DNA from: Azospirillum rugosum
GTDB lineage: Bacteria; Pseudomonadota; Alphaproteobacteria; Azospirillales; Azospirillaceae
Assembly: GCF_017876155.1 (NCBI RefSeq)
Contig: NZ_JAGINP010000005.1
Location: 124,001-188,000, forward strand
Reading direction: 5' to 3'
Length of the DNA stretch: 64,000 bases
Under the pieces are notes generated by a model that worked only from the letters and a program-made list of their open reading frames with translations, was not told the DNA's origin and did not search any database. Positions 41,151-50,626 of this stretch are shown one piece after another (position 1 is the first letter of the stretch; every line of letters begins with the position of its first letter). The position numbers were made by a program, and so were the translations under genes.

Positions 41151-41813
41151 ATGGCCAGCAGCATTCAGGAGAACAGGGACGCGTTGGTCTGCGTGATCGA
41201 CGACGACGCGGACGTCCGCAGCGCGATGGACAGCCTGCTGCGCTCGGTCGGGTACGACGTGCTGACTTTCGCCTCTCCGGAGGATTATCTCGCCAGCGAC
41301 GCGGTCGACGCCGCCGCCTGCCTGATGCTCGACATCTGGCTGGATGGCGCCGACGGGCTGGATTTCCAGCGCGCCCTGGTGGAGAACGCCGTCAAGGTCC
41401 CGGTCGTCCTGATGTCCGGCCAGGGCGACATTCCCATGACCGTCCGCGGCATGAAGGCCGGCGCGGTCAATTTCCTGATCAAGCCCTTCACCGAGGAGGG
41501 CGTCCTGGCGGCGGTCGGCGAGGCCGTGGAGCGGGACCGCAAGCGCCGGGCCGAAACGAGCCAGGACGACGGCATCCGCACGCTCTACGCCAAGCTGACC
41601 CCCCGCGAACGCGACGTCATGTCCCTGGTGACCGCCGGGCTGATGAACAAGCAGATCGCCGGGCGCCTGGAGCTGAGCGAGGTGACGGTCAAGATCCACC
41701 GCGGCAACCTGATGCGGAAGATGAACGCGCAGTCCCTGGCCGACCTCGTCCGCATGGCCGAAACGCTGGGCGTGCGCGAACGGTCGGTGACCCGCTACGG
41801 CGCGACGGGCTGA
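41151..41813 (+). CDS. FixJ/LuxR-family response regulator
   Basis: A 220-residue regulator with a FixJ-type receiver (CVIDDDADVR, Asp in CLMLDIWLDGADG, Lys in FLIKPFTEEG) and a LuxR-type helix-turn-helix (LTPRERDVMSLVTAGLMNKQ and LELSEVTVKIHRGNLMRKM). It activates promoters when phosphorylated. ATG 41151 follows GGAGACCAC; an in-frame start at 41118 is less likely. Its stop overlaps the stop of the convergent FixL-like kinase by 19 bp, and the two are a natural pair. Probable targets are the transporter and molybdenum hydroxylase genes on either side. Confidence 0.9.
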   Translation: MASSIQENRDALVCVIDDDADVRSAMDSLLRSVGYDVLTFASPEDYLASDAVDAAACLMLDIWLDGADGLDFQRALVENAVKVPVVLMSGQGDIPMTVRGMKAGAVNFLIKPFTEEGVLAAVGEAVERDRKRRAETSQDDGIRTLYAKLTPRERDVMSLVTAGLMNKQIAGRLELSEVTVKIHRGNLMRKMNAQSLADLVRMAETLGVRERSVTRYGATG

Positions 41814-43006
41814 TCGACACCCGACCCTTTTGCAATCGGAAGGGTGAAGGCGATGGTGGCGCCCGTCGGGCCGTTGCGCCCGCACAGCCGCCCGCCATGC
41901 TCCTCGACGATCGTCTTGCAGATGGACAGGCCCAGCCCCATGCCCTCGGCCTTGGTGGAGAAGAAGGGCTGGAAGATGCGCGGCAGCACGTCCTCCGGAA
42001 TGCCGGGGCCGGTGTCGGAAATGGAGACGGTTACGAAATCCGGATCCTCGACGGCGGCGCTGATGGCGATCCGCCGCTCCGGCCCGGTGAAGCCGTTCAT
42101 CGCCTGGATGGCGTTGAAGGCGATGTTGACGATCACCTGCTGGATCCGGGTCCGGTCCCCCAGCACCATCGGCGTGCCCGGGGGGATGTCGATGCCGATG
42201 GTGACCTTCTGGCGGTAGGCCTCGTGGTCGATCAGCGCGATGGCGTCGGCGACGCAGTCCTGCGGCCTCAGCTGGGTTGGGACCAGATCCGCCCGCCGGG
42301 CGAAAGCCCGCATCTTCGCCACGATTTCCACGGCGTGCCGGCTGCTGGCGGTGATGCGGGCCAGGCTGGCCGCGACCTCCTCCAGGTTCGGCGTCTCGCG
42401 GGCGAGCCAGCGCGAGGCCGCCGCGGCGTGGCCGGCGATGGAGACCAGCGGCTGCGACACCTCGTGCGTCAGCGACGCTGACAGCTCTCCCACCAGCGAC
42501 AGCCGCCCGGCGTGGCTGAGGTTCGTCTGCGCGGTCAGCAGCTGCGCCTGCACGCGCTTCAGCTCGGTCGTGTCGACGGCGAAGAAGTAAAGGTGATCGA
42601 ACCCCTCGGACGTGGCCGGTAGGCTGGCCCGCCACAGGATGGGGACGGCGCGGCCGTCCGCCACCTGCAGCACCCGCTCCCCCTGGCAGACCGTCTCGCC
42701 GTGGGCCATGGCCATCAGCACCTGGGTGTTGCTGGCCCGGTTGGCCGGAAGCAGCCGGTTCGATTCCCGCAGGAAGGTGTCCTTGTCGTCGTAGCCGAAG
42801 AGGTCGAGCGCCGCCCGGTTGGCGTCGAGCACGCGGTGCGTGCGGCGCACCTCCTGGATGAAGTCGGGGTTGGCGTCCAGGAACCCGGCGAAATCATCGA
42901 CGCCCCCGGCGATGACCTCGTCGACCGCCTTCTTCACGCCCGACCAGTCCTCGCAGAGGATGGCGATGGGGGAGATGTAGAAGACGTCGGAATGGTTGAT
43001 GTCCAT
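41795..43006 (-). CDS. Cytosolic PAS sensor histidine kinase, FixL-like
   Basis: A 403-residue kinase without membrane helices. A PAS-like domain (about residues 50-165; RTHRVLDANRAALDLFGYDD, VPILWRASLPATSEGFDHLY) is followed by the FixL-class H-box LSASLTHEVSQPLVSIAGHA, VNIAFNAIQAM and SDTGPGIPEDVLPRIFQPFF with GLGLSICKTIVEEHGG. No clear haem-binding His pattern was identified, so oxygen sensing is not claimed. ATG 43006 is chosen for AAGGA just upstream; a longer frame to 43123 exists. It is convergent with the FixJ-like regulator gene and divergent from the molybdenum hydroxylase genes. Confidence 0.88.
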   Translation of the reverse strand: MDINHSDVFYISPIAILCEDWSGVKKAVDEVIAGGVDDFAGFLDANPDFIQEVRRTHRVLDANRAALDLFGYDDKDTFLRESNRLLPANRASNTQVLMAMAHGETVCQGERVLQVADGRAVPILWRASLPATSEGFDHLYFFAVDTTELKRVQAQLLTAQTNLSHAGRLSLVGELSASLTHEVSQPLVSIAGHAAAASRWLARETPNLEEVAASLARITASSRHAVEIVAKMRAFARRADLVPTQLRPQDCVADAIALIDHEAYRQKVTIGIDIPPGTPMVLGDRTRIQQVIVNIAFNAIQAMNGFTGPERRIAISAAVEDPDFVTVSISDTGPGIPEDVLPRIFQPFFSTKAEGMGLGLSICKTIVEEHGGRLCGRNGPTGATIAFTLPIAKGSGVDQPVAP

Positions 43007-43136
43007 AGTCCTTGCTTCTTGCTTCCCTGCCATCGGCGGCACCCGCGGCCGACTCATATCAAAGTATGCGGTGCCCGGTCGAGCGCCGCAATTCCCGGCC
43101 TTTTCCGCGGCCGGACCGGCCATGGCGGAGGGCCGT

Positions 43137-43150
43137 AATACCTAGGGATG
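43137..43150. promoter_or_regulatory. Possible operator upstream of the molybdenum hydroxylase genes
   Basis: TAATACCTAGGGAT contains the palindrome CCTAGG in the 263-bp gap between the FixL-like kinase and the [2Fe-2S] subunit gene. Location fits a regulator site for the nearby FixJ-like protein, but this is a guess from a short motif. Confidence 0.2.
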
Positions 43151-43269
43151 GATCACAAGCCCAGGCGTGTCGAGCAAGACTGAATCGCTGCCCAAGCCGG
43201 GACGCGCACGGACATCGGCTTGGGAAATACAGCGCGAACGGCCTCCGGCCCCCGAACACGGACACCGCC

Positions 43270-43716
43270 ATGACCACCATCCACGTCAATGGCCGCGCCT
43301 ATGAGGTTGCGGTCGAAGCCGACACGCCCCTGCTGTGGGTGCTGCGCGACACGCTCGGCCTGACCGGGACCAAGTATGGCTGCGGCATCGCCCAGTGCGG
43401 CGCCTGCACCGTCATGATCGACGGCACGGCCACCCGGTCCTGCCAAGTCCCGGTCGACAGCGTCGGCGCCGCCGACATCCGCACGATCGACGCGATCGAG
43501 GAGGATCCCGTCGGCCGCAAGGTGGTGGAGGCCTGGGTGGCCACCCAGGTGCCGCAGTGCGGCTATTGCCAGTCCGGCCAGGTGATGGCGGCGACCGCGC
43601 TGCTGAAGAGCAACCCGAAGCCGACCGACGGGGACATCGCCGACGCGATGACGAACCTGTGCCGGTGCGGGACCTACAACCGCGTGGCCTCGGCCATCCG
43701 CCAAGCCGCCGGCTGA
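43270..43716 (+). CDS. [2Fe-2S] subunit of a molybdenum hydroxylase (IorA-like)
   Basis: A 148-residue small subunit of the xanthine oxidase family. The plant-ferredoxin-type cluster (CGIAQCGACTVMIDGTATRSC) and the second, helical cluster (CGYCQSGQ...CRCGTYNR) are complete. It passes electrons from the molybdenum site of the large subunit, whose gene begins 14 bp downstream. The start at 43270 gives the normal MTTIHVNGR N-terminus. It lacks an export signal and probably crosses the membrane bound to its Tat-exported partner. No FAD subunit gene is present, as in isoquinoline 1-oxidoreductase-type enzymes. Confidence 0.92.
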   Translation: MTTIHVNGRAYEVAVEADTPLLWVLRDTLGLTGTKYGCGIAQCGACTVMIDGTATRSCQVPVDSVGAADIRTIDAIEEDPVGRKVVEAWVATQVPQCGYCQSGQVMAATALLKSNPKPTDGDIADAMTNLCRCGTYNRVASAIRQAAG

Positions 43717-43730
43717 GGGGAGGACGCATC

Positions 43731-45989
43731 ATGGACCAGCTTCTGTCATCGAAGGCCCTATCACCCAAGGCCCTGTCGGCCGTTCCCTTCATGCGCGCCG
43801 ACGGGGTCACCAACCTGTCCCGCCGCTCCTTCCTCGGCTTCGGCACGAGCGCGCTCGTGCTCGGCGCCCTGGTGCCCGGGCTTCCCCGGATCGCGCGGGC
43901 GGCCGAGGCCACAGCCATCAAGCCCGGCACCCGCGTCCCCGCCTTCCTGGTCATCGGCAAGGACAACACCGTCACGCTGCTGAGCCCCTTCGTGGAGGGC
44001 GGCCAGGGCATCAGCACCGGTATGGCCCAGATCGTCGGGGAGGAGCTGGACGTCAACCCCAGCCGCTTCACCGTCGAATGCGCGCCGCCGGGCCCGGACT
44101 ACGCCGTGATCAATGGCCTGCGCATGACCGGCGGCAGCTTCTCCACGCGGTCGAGCTACCCGCTGATGCGCAAGCTGGGTGCCACCGCCCGCGACATGAT
44201 GATCCGCACCGCGGCCAAACGCCTGAAGGTCAAGCCGGAGAGCCTGACGACGGAGGACGGCCACGTCGTCCACGCCGCCTCCGGCAAGAAGCTCGCCTAC
44301 GGCGATCTGGCCGCCGAGGCGCTGACCCTGAAGCCCAACGAGTCCGTGGCGCTGCGCGACCCGGCGACTTTCCGCTACATCAAGCAGCCGGTGGCGCGGC
44401 TGGACGTGCGGGCAAAGTCCACGGGCAAGGCGGTCTACGCCATCGACCAGAAGCTGGACGGGATGCTCTACGCCGCCGTCCAGCACGCCCCGAACCTCGG
44501 CACGACCGTGGAGTCCGTCGCCAACGAGTCCGCGGTGGCCGCCATGCCCGGCGTCCATTCGGTGCACCGTCTGCCGGGCGCGGTCGCCGTGGCGGCCGAC
44601 AGCTGGTGGCGCGCCCGCAAGGCCGTGGAAGCGCTCCAGGTCGGCTGGTCGAAGCCCAAGGCGACCGGCTTCGACACGGTGGCCGCCGACTATTCCTCGC
44701 AGGGCATCCTAGCGGCGCTGAAGTCGTCCACCGCGTCCGGCGCATCGGCTGAGTCGGAGGGCGACACCGCCGCCGCCTTCGCCACGGCAGACAAGGTGGT
44801 GGAGGCGGAGTACGACGCGCCCTACCTCGCCCACGGGCAGCTGGAGCCGCCCTCCTCCATGGCGCGCTTCAACGCCGACGGCACGCTGGAGCTGTGGGTC
44901 CCCAACCAGATGCCGGAGCTGTTCCAGTCCGTTGCGGCCCAGGCGTCCGGCCTGCCGCCGGAGAAGGTCATCCTTCACACGCCGATCCTCGGCGGCTTCT
45001 TCGGCCGGCACTTCCTCTACGGCAGCTCCAACCCCTTCCTCCAGGCGATCCAGCTCGCCAAGGCCACCAAGCGGCCGGTCAAGGTGCTGTGGTCGCGCGA
45101 GGAGGAGTTCCGGATGGACGCCGTCCGCCCCCTCAGCTTCAGCCGCTTCAAGGCGGCGCTCGACAAGGACGGGCGGCCGACCGCCATCCAGGTCCGCACG
45201 GTCGGCGAAGGGCCGATCGGCCGCTGGTTCGGTTCGGTGTTCCCCGGCCCGGTGGACGCCTCCGCCGTCGAGGGCATCACGGAGAAGCCCTACGCCATCC
45301 CGAACCGCAGCATGGAGTATGTGAAGGTCGCGCACCCCGTGACCATCGCCTTCTGGCGGTCGGTCGGCCATTCCATGAACGACTTCTTCTACGAAGGCTT
45401 CCTGGACGAGATCGCCGTGGCCGGCGGGCGCGACCCGTTCGAGCTGCGCATGGAGCTGCTGAAGGACAAGCCGCGGCATCAGAAGCTGCTCCAGACGGTC
45501 GCCGCCATGTCCGGTGGCTGGAAGCGCGGCCCGTACGAGGCCGACGGCGGCAAGCGGGCGCGCGGCGTGTCCATGGCCTCCCCCTTCGGGTCGGAGACGG
45601 CGACCATCGCCGAGGTGTCGATCGAGGGTGGGGAGACGCGGGTGCACAACGTCTGGGTCGCCTTCGATCCCGGCAGCATCGTCAACCCGGCCATCGTGAA
45701 GTCGCAGGTCGAATCGGCGGTCGCGCTGGGCCTGTCGGCAACCCTGTTCGAGGAGCTGGTCTACAAGGACGGCGTCCGCCAGTCGCACAACTTCGACGAA
45801 TACCCGATCCTCACCCGCCGCTCCATGCCGGCGGTGCATGTGGAAATCGTGGAGAGCGGCGCCCCCATGGGCGGCGTCGGCGAACCCGGCCTTCCCGGCG
45901 TGCCGCCGGCCGTGGTCAACGCCGTGGCCGCCCTGACCGGCCAGCGCATCCGCAGCCTTCCCCTCGCCAAGGCCAAGATCGACGTCTGA
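43731..45989 (+). CDS. Molybdopterin-binding large subunit of a periplasmic hydroxylase (IorB-like), Tat-exported
   Basis: A 752-residue catalytic subunit with the twin-arginine signal NLSRRSFLGFGTSALVLGAL (about residues 28-47). The Moco-binding segments are in the order seen in IorB-type enzymes: GGQGISTGMAQIVGEEL, GGSFSTRSSYPLMRKLG, QLEPPSSMARF, LGGFFGRHFLYG and, near the C-terminus, the catalytic Glu in GGVGEPGLPGVPPAVVNAVA. It hydroxylates N-heterocycles or oxidises aldehydes; the substrate cannot be read from sequence. GGGGAGGACGC precedes ATG 43731. It forms an operon with the [2Fe-2S] subunit. Electron acceptor is unknown since no cytochrome gene follows. Confidence 0.92.
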   Translation: MDQLLSSKALSPKALSAVPFMRADGVTNLSRRSFLGFGTSALVLGALVPGLPRIARAAEATAIKPGTRVPAFLVIGKDNTVTLLSPFVEGGQGISTGMAQIVGEELDVNPSRFTVECAPPGPDYAVINGLRMTGGSFSTRSSYPLMRKLGATARDMMIRTAAKRLKVKPESLTTEDGHVVHAASGKKLAYGDLAAEALTLKPNESVALRDPATFRYIKQPVARLDVRAKSTGKAVYAIDQKLDGMLYAAVQHAPNLGTTVESVANESAVAAMPGVHSVHRLPGAVAVAADSWWRARKAVEALQVGWSKPKATGFDTVAADYSSQGILAALKSSTASGASAESEGDTAAAFATADKVVEAEYDAPYLAHGQLEPPSSMARFNADGTLELWVPNQMPELFQSVAAQASGLPPEKVILHTPILGGFFGRHFLYGSSNPFLQAIQLAKATKRPVKVLWSREEEFRMDAVRPLSFSRFKAALDKDGRPTAIQVRTVGEGPIGRWFGSVFPGPVDASAVEGITEKPYAIPNRSMEYVKVAHPVTIAFWRSVGHSMNDFFYEGFLDEIAVAGGRDPFELRMELLKDKPRHQKLLQTVAAMSGGWKRGPYEADGGKRARGVSMASPFGSETATIAEVSIEGGETRVHNVWVAFDPGSIVNPAIVKSQVESAVALGLSATLFEELVYKDGVRQSHNFDEYPILTRRSMPAVHVEIVESGAPMGGVGEPGLPGVPPAVVNAVAALTGQRIRSLPLAKAKIDV

Positions 45990-46190
45990 TGCGGTCGGCG
46001 GGCACTGGATGTGTTCATCCGCCGACCGCATGATGAGCGGGACGGCTTGACTGTCGCGAATGTCCGAAAAGGATGCATCCGCGACATTCAAGCCGCGCCC
46101 ATGCAGGCCTACCCTGTCCCGAACAGCCACATCCGGCCGTCTGGTCGGGCAACACCGGCCTTGCGCGGATCCGTTCAGGAATTGTCCCCT

Positions 46191-47432
46191 ATGTCCTCCC
46201 CCCTTCCGACATCCAGGGCGCCGCTCTACTGGATGGCCCTCGGGTCGTTCGCGGTCGGCACGGAAAGCTTCATGATCGCGGCGATCCTTCCCGACATCGC
46301 CGCGGACCTGTCGGTCAGCGAGCAGGCGGCCGGACAGCTGGTGTCCATCTTCGCGCTGACCTACGCGGCCAGTTCGCCCGTCCTCACCGCGGCGACCGGC
46401 GCGGTCAGCCGGCGCCTGCTGCTGATCGTCACGATGCTGGCCTTCGTGGCCGCCAACGTGGTGGCGGCCGTGGCGACCAGCTATACCGGCCTGATGGCGG
46501 CGCGCGTGCTGCTCGCCATGGCGGCGGGGCTGTTCGTTCCCAACGCCAACGCGCTGGCCGGCACGCTGGTCCCGCCGGCGGAGCGCGGCCGCGCCCTGTC
46601 CATCGTGACGAGCGGCCTCAGCCTCGCCATCGTCTTCGGCGTCCCGCTGGGAGCCGTGGTCGGCAACAGCCTGGGCTGGCGCATGACCTTCGGCGGCGTC
46701 GCGGCGCTGGCCGTGGTGGCGGTCGCCGGGCTGTTCGTCGGGCTGCCGCGGTCCATCGGCGCGTCCACCACCGTCGTCAGCCTCGGCGCGCGGCTGGAGG
46801 CGCTGAAGAACCCGGCGGTGCGCCGGCCGCTGGCGATCATGACGCTGTGGGCCATGGGCCCCTTCACCACCTACCCGTACCTCGCCACCTACTTGCAGCA
46901 CGTCACCGGACTGGAAGGGGCGGCCGTGGGCGCCGCGCTGTTCGCCTGGGGGATCGCGGCCTTCGTCGGGCTGACGCTGGGCGGGCGCGCCAACGACCGG
47001 CTGGGCAGCAAGCGGGTGGTGGGCCTGACCCTGCCGGCCATCGCGCTGGCGCTCGCCGGCCTGTCGCTGACCGCCTACACGCTGCCGCCGTCGCTGGCGC
47101 TCGTCCCCGCCTTCGTCGCGATCATGGTCTGGGGCTTCGCCGCCTGGGCCTTCTACCCGGCGCAGCAGGCGCGGCTGATCTCCATCGTCGGCCCACAGGG
47201 CGCGTCGATCATCCTGTCGGTGAACGCCTCCTTCCACTACTTCGGCTTCTCGGTGGGCGCGGCGCTGGGTGCGCTGGTGCTCAGCGTCGGCGGCGTGCGC
47301 GACCTCGGCTGGGTCGGCGCGCTTTGCGTCGCCGCCGCCTGCGCGCTGGAGTACATGCCCGCGCGGAAGGAGCGTCCGGCCGCGGCCCCGCTTCACTCCG
47401 CCAAATGCGCCAGCGGCAGCGCCGTGCGGTAG
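46191..47432 (+). CDS. 12-helix MFS exporter (AraJ/DHA1-like)
   Basis: A 413-residue major facilitator with 12 helices: [20 protein letters not shown] in helix 1 (the DHA1 pattern), [14 protein letters not shown] at the motif A position, and [26 protein letters not shown] (motif C-like). It likely exports sugars, amino acids or drugs. ATG 46191 is chosen over in-frame starts back to 46011 because it begins directly before helix 1, although the ribosome site is weak. Its 3' end overlaps the 3' end of the convergent Lrp gene by 40 bp. Lrp-family regulators often control amino-acid exporters, so a metabolic link is possible. Confidence 0.83.
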   Translation: MSSPLPTSRAPLYWMALGSFAVGTESFMIAAILPDIAADLSVSEQAAGQLVSIFALTYAASSPVLTAATGAVSRRLLLIVTMLAFVAANVVAAVATSYTGLMAARVLLAMAAGLFVPNANALAGTLVPPAERGRALSIVTSGLSLAIVFGVPLGAVVGNSLGWRMTFGGVAALAVVAVAGLFVGLPRSIGASTTVVSLGARLEALKNPAVRRPLAIMTLWAMGPFTTYPYLATYLQHVTGLEGAAVGAALFAWGIAAFVGLTLGGRANDRLGSKRVVGLTLPAIALALAGLSLTAYTLPPSLALVPAFVAIMVWGFAAWAFYPAQQARLISIVGPQGASIILSVNASFHYFGFSVGAALGALVLSVGGVRDLGWVGALCVAAACALEYMPARKERPAAAPLHSAKCASGSAVR

Positions 47433-47875
47433 CGCACCTGCTTCAGCGCGAAGCTGGAGCGGATGTTGGCGACGCCGGGGATGCGCGTCAGATGCTCCTT
47501 CAGGAAGCGCTCGTAGCTCGCCAAGTCCGGCACGACAACGCGCAGCAGGTAATCGGCATCCCCGGTCATCAGGTAGCATTCCATCACCTCGGGCAGGTCC
47601 ATCACAGCCTGCTCGAAGGCGTCGATGCGCTCCTCCACTTGGCGTTCCAGGCTGACGCTGACGAAGACGTTCACCGCAAGGTCGACGGTGGCCGGATCGA
47701 CCAACGCCACGTGACGGGTGATGACGCCGGCATCCTCCAGCGCCTTCACCCGCCGCAGGCAGGGCGAGGGCGACAGGCCGACCCGCTCCGCCAGTTCGTT
47801 GTTGTGCTGCCGGCTGTCCTGCTGTAACAGCGCCAGGATCTTCCGGTCGATGCGGTCGAGTTTGATTTTTGGCAT
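47393..47875 (-). CDS. Lrp/AsnC-family transcriptional regulator (MdeR-like position)
   Basis: A 160-residue Lrp/AsnC protein: N-terminal helix-turn-helix ([20 protein letters not shown]) and C-terminal ligand-binding RAM domain ([20 protein letters not shown]). It is divergent from the E1-like dehydrogenase gene with 138 bp between starts. That arrangement matches mdeR-mdeB of Pseudomonas, where the Lrp-type regulator activates 2-oxobutyrate metabolism genes in response to a sulfur amino acid. The methionine gamma-lyase gene (mdeA) is absent here. The effector is inferred to be an amino acid. Confidence 0.9.
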   Translation of the reverse strand: MPKIKLDRIDRKILALLQQDSRQHNNELAERVGLSPSPCLRRVKALEDAGVITRHVALVDPATVDLAVNVFVSVSLERQVEERIDAFEQAVMDLPEVMECYLMTGDADYLLRVVVPDLASYERFLKEHLTRIPGVANIRSSFALKQVRYRTALPLAHLAE

Positions 47876-48013
47876 CGGCTGTCGCGTTTTCAGTTTTGAC
47901 GCAATCCGATGCTAAACGAGGCTGGCTTTCGGCGCCACTTTGCAAACTTCTGCCAGGACACAAATGATAGGTTTGACCAATCATCGACCGCCGCTCCGCC
48001 GAAGGGGGACATC

Positions 48014-50422
48014 ATGGCCGCGACCGTTCCGAACCAAGCCGACCTCGCCTGCCTGCACGAGCTGGAGCGCAAGGTCCTCTGGCTTGCGTCCTGGACGATC
48101 CACAACGCCAACCACGTCCGCCCCAATCTGGACGGGCTGAAGATCGGCGGGCACCAAGCGTCGTCCGCGTCGCTCGCCACCATCATGACGGCGCTGTACT
48201 TCTCGGCCCTGCGGCCGGAGGACCGCGTCGCGGTGAAGCCGCACGCCAGCCCCATCTTCCACGCCATCCAGTATCTGCTGGGCAACCAGACGCGCGAGAA
48301 GCTGGAGAATTTCCGCGGCTTCAAGGGCGCGCAGTCCTACCCGTCCCGCACCAAGGACGTGGACGACGTGGACTTCTCCACCGGCTCCGTCGGGCTGGGC
48401 GTGGCGCAGACGCTGTTCGCCTCGCTGGTGCAGGACTACGTGAAGGCCAAGGGCTGGGCGAAGGACCTGCCGGAGGGGCACATGGTGTCGCTGGTCGGCG
48501 ACGCCGAGATGGACGAGGGCAACATCTTCGAGGCCCTGCTGGAGGGCTGGAAGCACGGCCTGCGCAACACTTGGTGGATCGTCGACTACAACCGCCAGAG
48601 CCTGGACGCGGTGATCCGCGAAGGGCTGTGGGAGCGGCTGGAGAACATCTTCCGCGCCTTCGGCTGGGACGTGGTGATCCTGAAATACGGCACGCTGATG
48701 CAGCAGGCGTTCAAGGAGCCCGGCGGCGAGCGGCTGCGGCAATGGATCGACCAGTGCCCGAACCAGCTCTACTCCGCCCTGACCTACCAGGGCGGTGCCG
48801 CGTGGCGGAAGCGGCTGATGGACGAGCTGGGCGACCAGGGCCCGGTCTCGCAACTGATCGAACGCCGCAGCGACGAGGAACTGGCTCGGCTGATGGGCAA
48901 CCTGGGCGGCCACGACCTGCCCTCCCTGCTCGACGCCTTCGCCCAGGCGCGCACGCACGACCGGCCGGTCTGCTTCATCGCCTACACCATCAAGGGCGCC
49001 GGTCTGCCGCTGGCCGGGCACAAGGACAACCACTCCGGGCTGATGACCCCGGCGCAGATGGAGGCGTTCCGCGCCGCCAACAGCGTCCGGCCGGGGCACG
49101 AGTGGGACCATTTCGAGGGGCTGGGCCTGCCGGCCGACACGCTGTCGGGCTTCCTGAAGCGGGTGCCCTTCGCCGCCAAGGGGCGCCGCCGCCACGCCTC
49201 CGCACCCGTGCCGGTTCCCGCCGCCCTGCCCGTCCCGGCGCAGAAGAGCCTGTCCACGCAAGCCGCCTTCGGCCTGATCCTGAACGAACTTGGCCGCGAG
49301 AAGACGGGCCTTGCGGAGCGCATCGTGACCACCGCGCCCGACGTGACGGTGTCCACCAACCTCGGCGCCTGGGTGAACCGGCGCGGCCTGTTCGCCAAGA
49401 GCGCCATGGCCGACCTGTTCAAGAAGGAACGCATCCCCTCGACCTACACGTGGGACTTCTCGCCGAATGGCCAGCACATGGAACTGGGCATCGCCGAGTC
49501 CAACCTGTTCATCCTGCTGTCGGCGCTGGGCCTGTCGCACTCGCTGTTCGGGGAGCGGCTGCTGCCCATCGGCACGGTCTACGACCCCTTCATCATGCGG
49601 GCGGCGGACCAGATGAACTACGCCTGCTACCAGGACGCCCGCTTCCTGCTGGTGGCGACGCCGTCCGGCGTGACGCTGGCGCCGGAGGGCGGCGCGCACC
49701 AGTCCATCGCCACGCCGCTGGTCGGCATGGCCCAGGACGGCCTCGCAACCTTCGAGCCGGCCTTCGCCGACGAGCTGTCGGTGGTCATGCGCTGGGCCTT
49801 CGACTACATGCAGCGCGACGGCGAGGGGGAGCCCGACGAGCAGAACTGGCTGCGCGACGAGACGGGCGGCTCCGTCTACCTGCGCCTGTCCTCCCGCACG
49901 CTGGAGCAGCCGACCCGGACCATGACGCCGGAGCTGGAGCGCGACATCGTGCAGGGCGCCTATTGGCTGCGCCGGCCGGGGCCGAACGCGCAGGTGATCG
50001 TCGCCTACACCGGCGCCGTCGCGCCGGAGGCGATCGAGGCGGTTGGCATGCTGGGCGAGGACCGGCGCGACGTCGGGCTGCTGGCCGTCACCTCCGCCGA
50101 CCGTCTGCACGCGGGCTGGAGTGCTGCGCAGCGGGCGCGGGAGCGCGGCCTCAGCCACGCCCGCTCCCACGTGGAGCGCCTGCTGGAGGGCGCGCCACCG
50201 CACTGCGCGCTGGTCACGGTGGTGGACGGGCACCCGGCGACGCTGGGCTGGCTCGGCTCCGTGCAGGGGCACCGGACGCGGGCGCTGGGCGTGGAGCATT
50301 TTGGCCAGACCGGCACCATCGCCGACCTCTACCGCCACCACGGCATCGACGCCCAGGGCATCGTGCGCGCAGCGGAGGCCCTGACGCCGGGCCGCCCGGT
50401 GCGGTACCTGCGGGCGGTGTGA
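48014..50422 (+). CDS. Thiamine-diphosphate E1-type 2-oxoacid dehydrogenase (MdeB/AceE-like)
   Basis: An 802-residue homodimeric-E1-type ThDP enzyme. The ThDP motif reads GDAEMDEGNIFEALL...DYNRQS. The Pyr domain has the catalytic Glu region HMELGIAESNLFILLSALG, followed by EGGAHQSIATPLVG and a C-terminal transketolase-like domain (VIVAYTGAVAPEA). It is shorter than AceE (about 885 aa), as MdeB and related 2-oxobutyrate dehydrogenase E1 proteins are. It would decarboxylate pyruvate or 2-oxobutyrate and pass the acyl group to an E2 not encoded here. GAAGGGGGAC precedes ATG 48014. The Lrp gene next door probably controls it. Confidence 0.83.
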   Translation: MAATVPNQADLACLHELERKVLWLASWTIHNANHVRPNLDGLKIGGHQASSASLATIMTALYFSALRPEDRVAVKPHASPIFHAIQYLLGNQTREKLENFRGFKGAQSYPSRTKDVDDVDFSTGSVGLGVAQTLFASLVQDYVKAKGWAKDLPEGHMVSLVGDAEMDEGNIFEALLEGWKHGLRNTWWIVDYNRQSLDAVIREGLWERLENIFRAFGWDVVILKYGTLMQQAFKEPGGERLRQWIDQCPNQLYSALTYQGGAAWRKRLMDELGDQGPVSQLIERRSDEELARLMGNLGGHDLPSLLDAFAQARTHDRPVCFIAYTIKGAGLPLAGHKDNHSGLMTPAQMEAFRAANSVRPGHEWDHFEGLGLPADTLSGFLKRVPFAAKGRRRHASAPVPVPAALPVPAQKSLSTQAAFGLILNELGREKTGLAERIVTTAPDVTVSTNLGAWVNRRGLFAKSAMADLFKKERIPSTYTWDFSPNGQHMELGIAESNLFILLSALGLSHSLFGERLLPIGTVYDPFIMRAADQMNYACYQDARFLLVATPSGVTLAPEGGAHQSIATPLVGMAQDGLATFEPAFADELSVVMRWAFDYMQRDGEGEPDEQNWLRDETGGSVYLRLSSRTLEQPTRTMTPELERDIVQGAYWLRRPGPNAQVIVAYTGAVAPEAIEAVGMLGEDRRDVGLLAVTSADRLHAGWSAAQRARERGLSHARSHVERLLEGAPPHCALVTVVDGHPATLGWLGSVQGHRTRALGVEHFGQTGTIADLYRHHGIDAQGIVRAAEALTPGRPVRYLRAV

Positions 50423-50470
50423 GAGCGTACCCATCGTCTTAAGACGACGACAAGTCACTGATAAACGAAG

Positions 50471-50609
50471 AAAAGCCCCTCTCCCTTGAGGGGAGAGGGG
50501 TCGGGGTGAGGGTGGCGCCGACGAATGTCGGCCGGAAATTTTTGTCCCGCCTTCCGGCGGTAACGACCCCTCATCCCAACCCTTCTCCCCCAAGGGGAGA
50601 AGGGCTTTT
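50471..50609. repeat. Dispersed palindromic repeat, core-only inverted copy C
   Basis: AAAAGCCCCTCTCCCTTGAGGGGAGAGGGG and CCCTTCTCCCCCAAGGGGAGAAGGGCTTTT bracket a section ending GGTAACGACCCCTCATCCC, the reverse complement of the core of copies A and B. The outer arms of A and B are missing. It fills the gap between the convergent E1-like gene and the end of the APE operon and likely acts as a bidirectional terminator. Confidence 0.75.
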
Positions 50610-50626
50610 ACCTGAAGAATCTCAGA

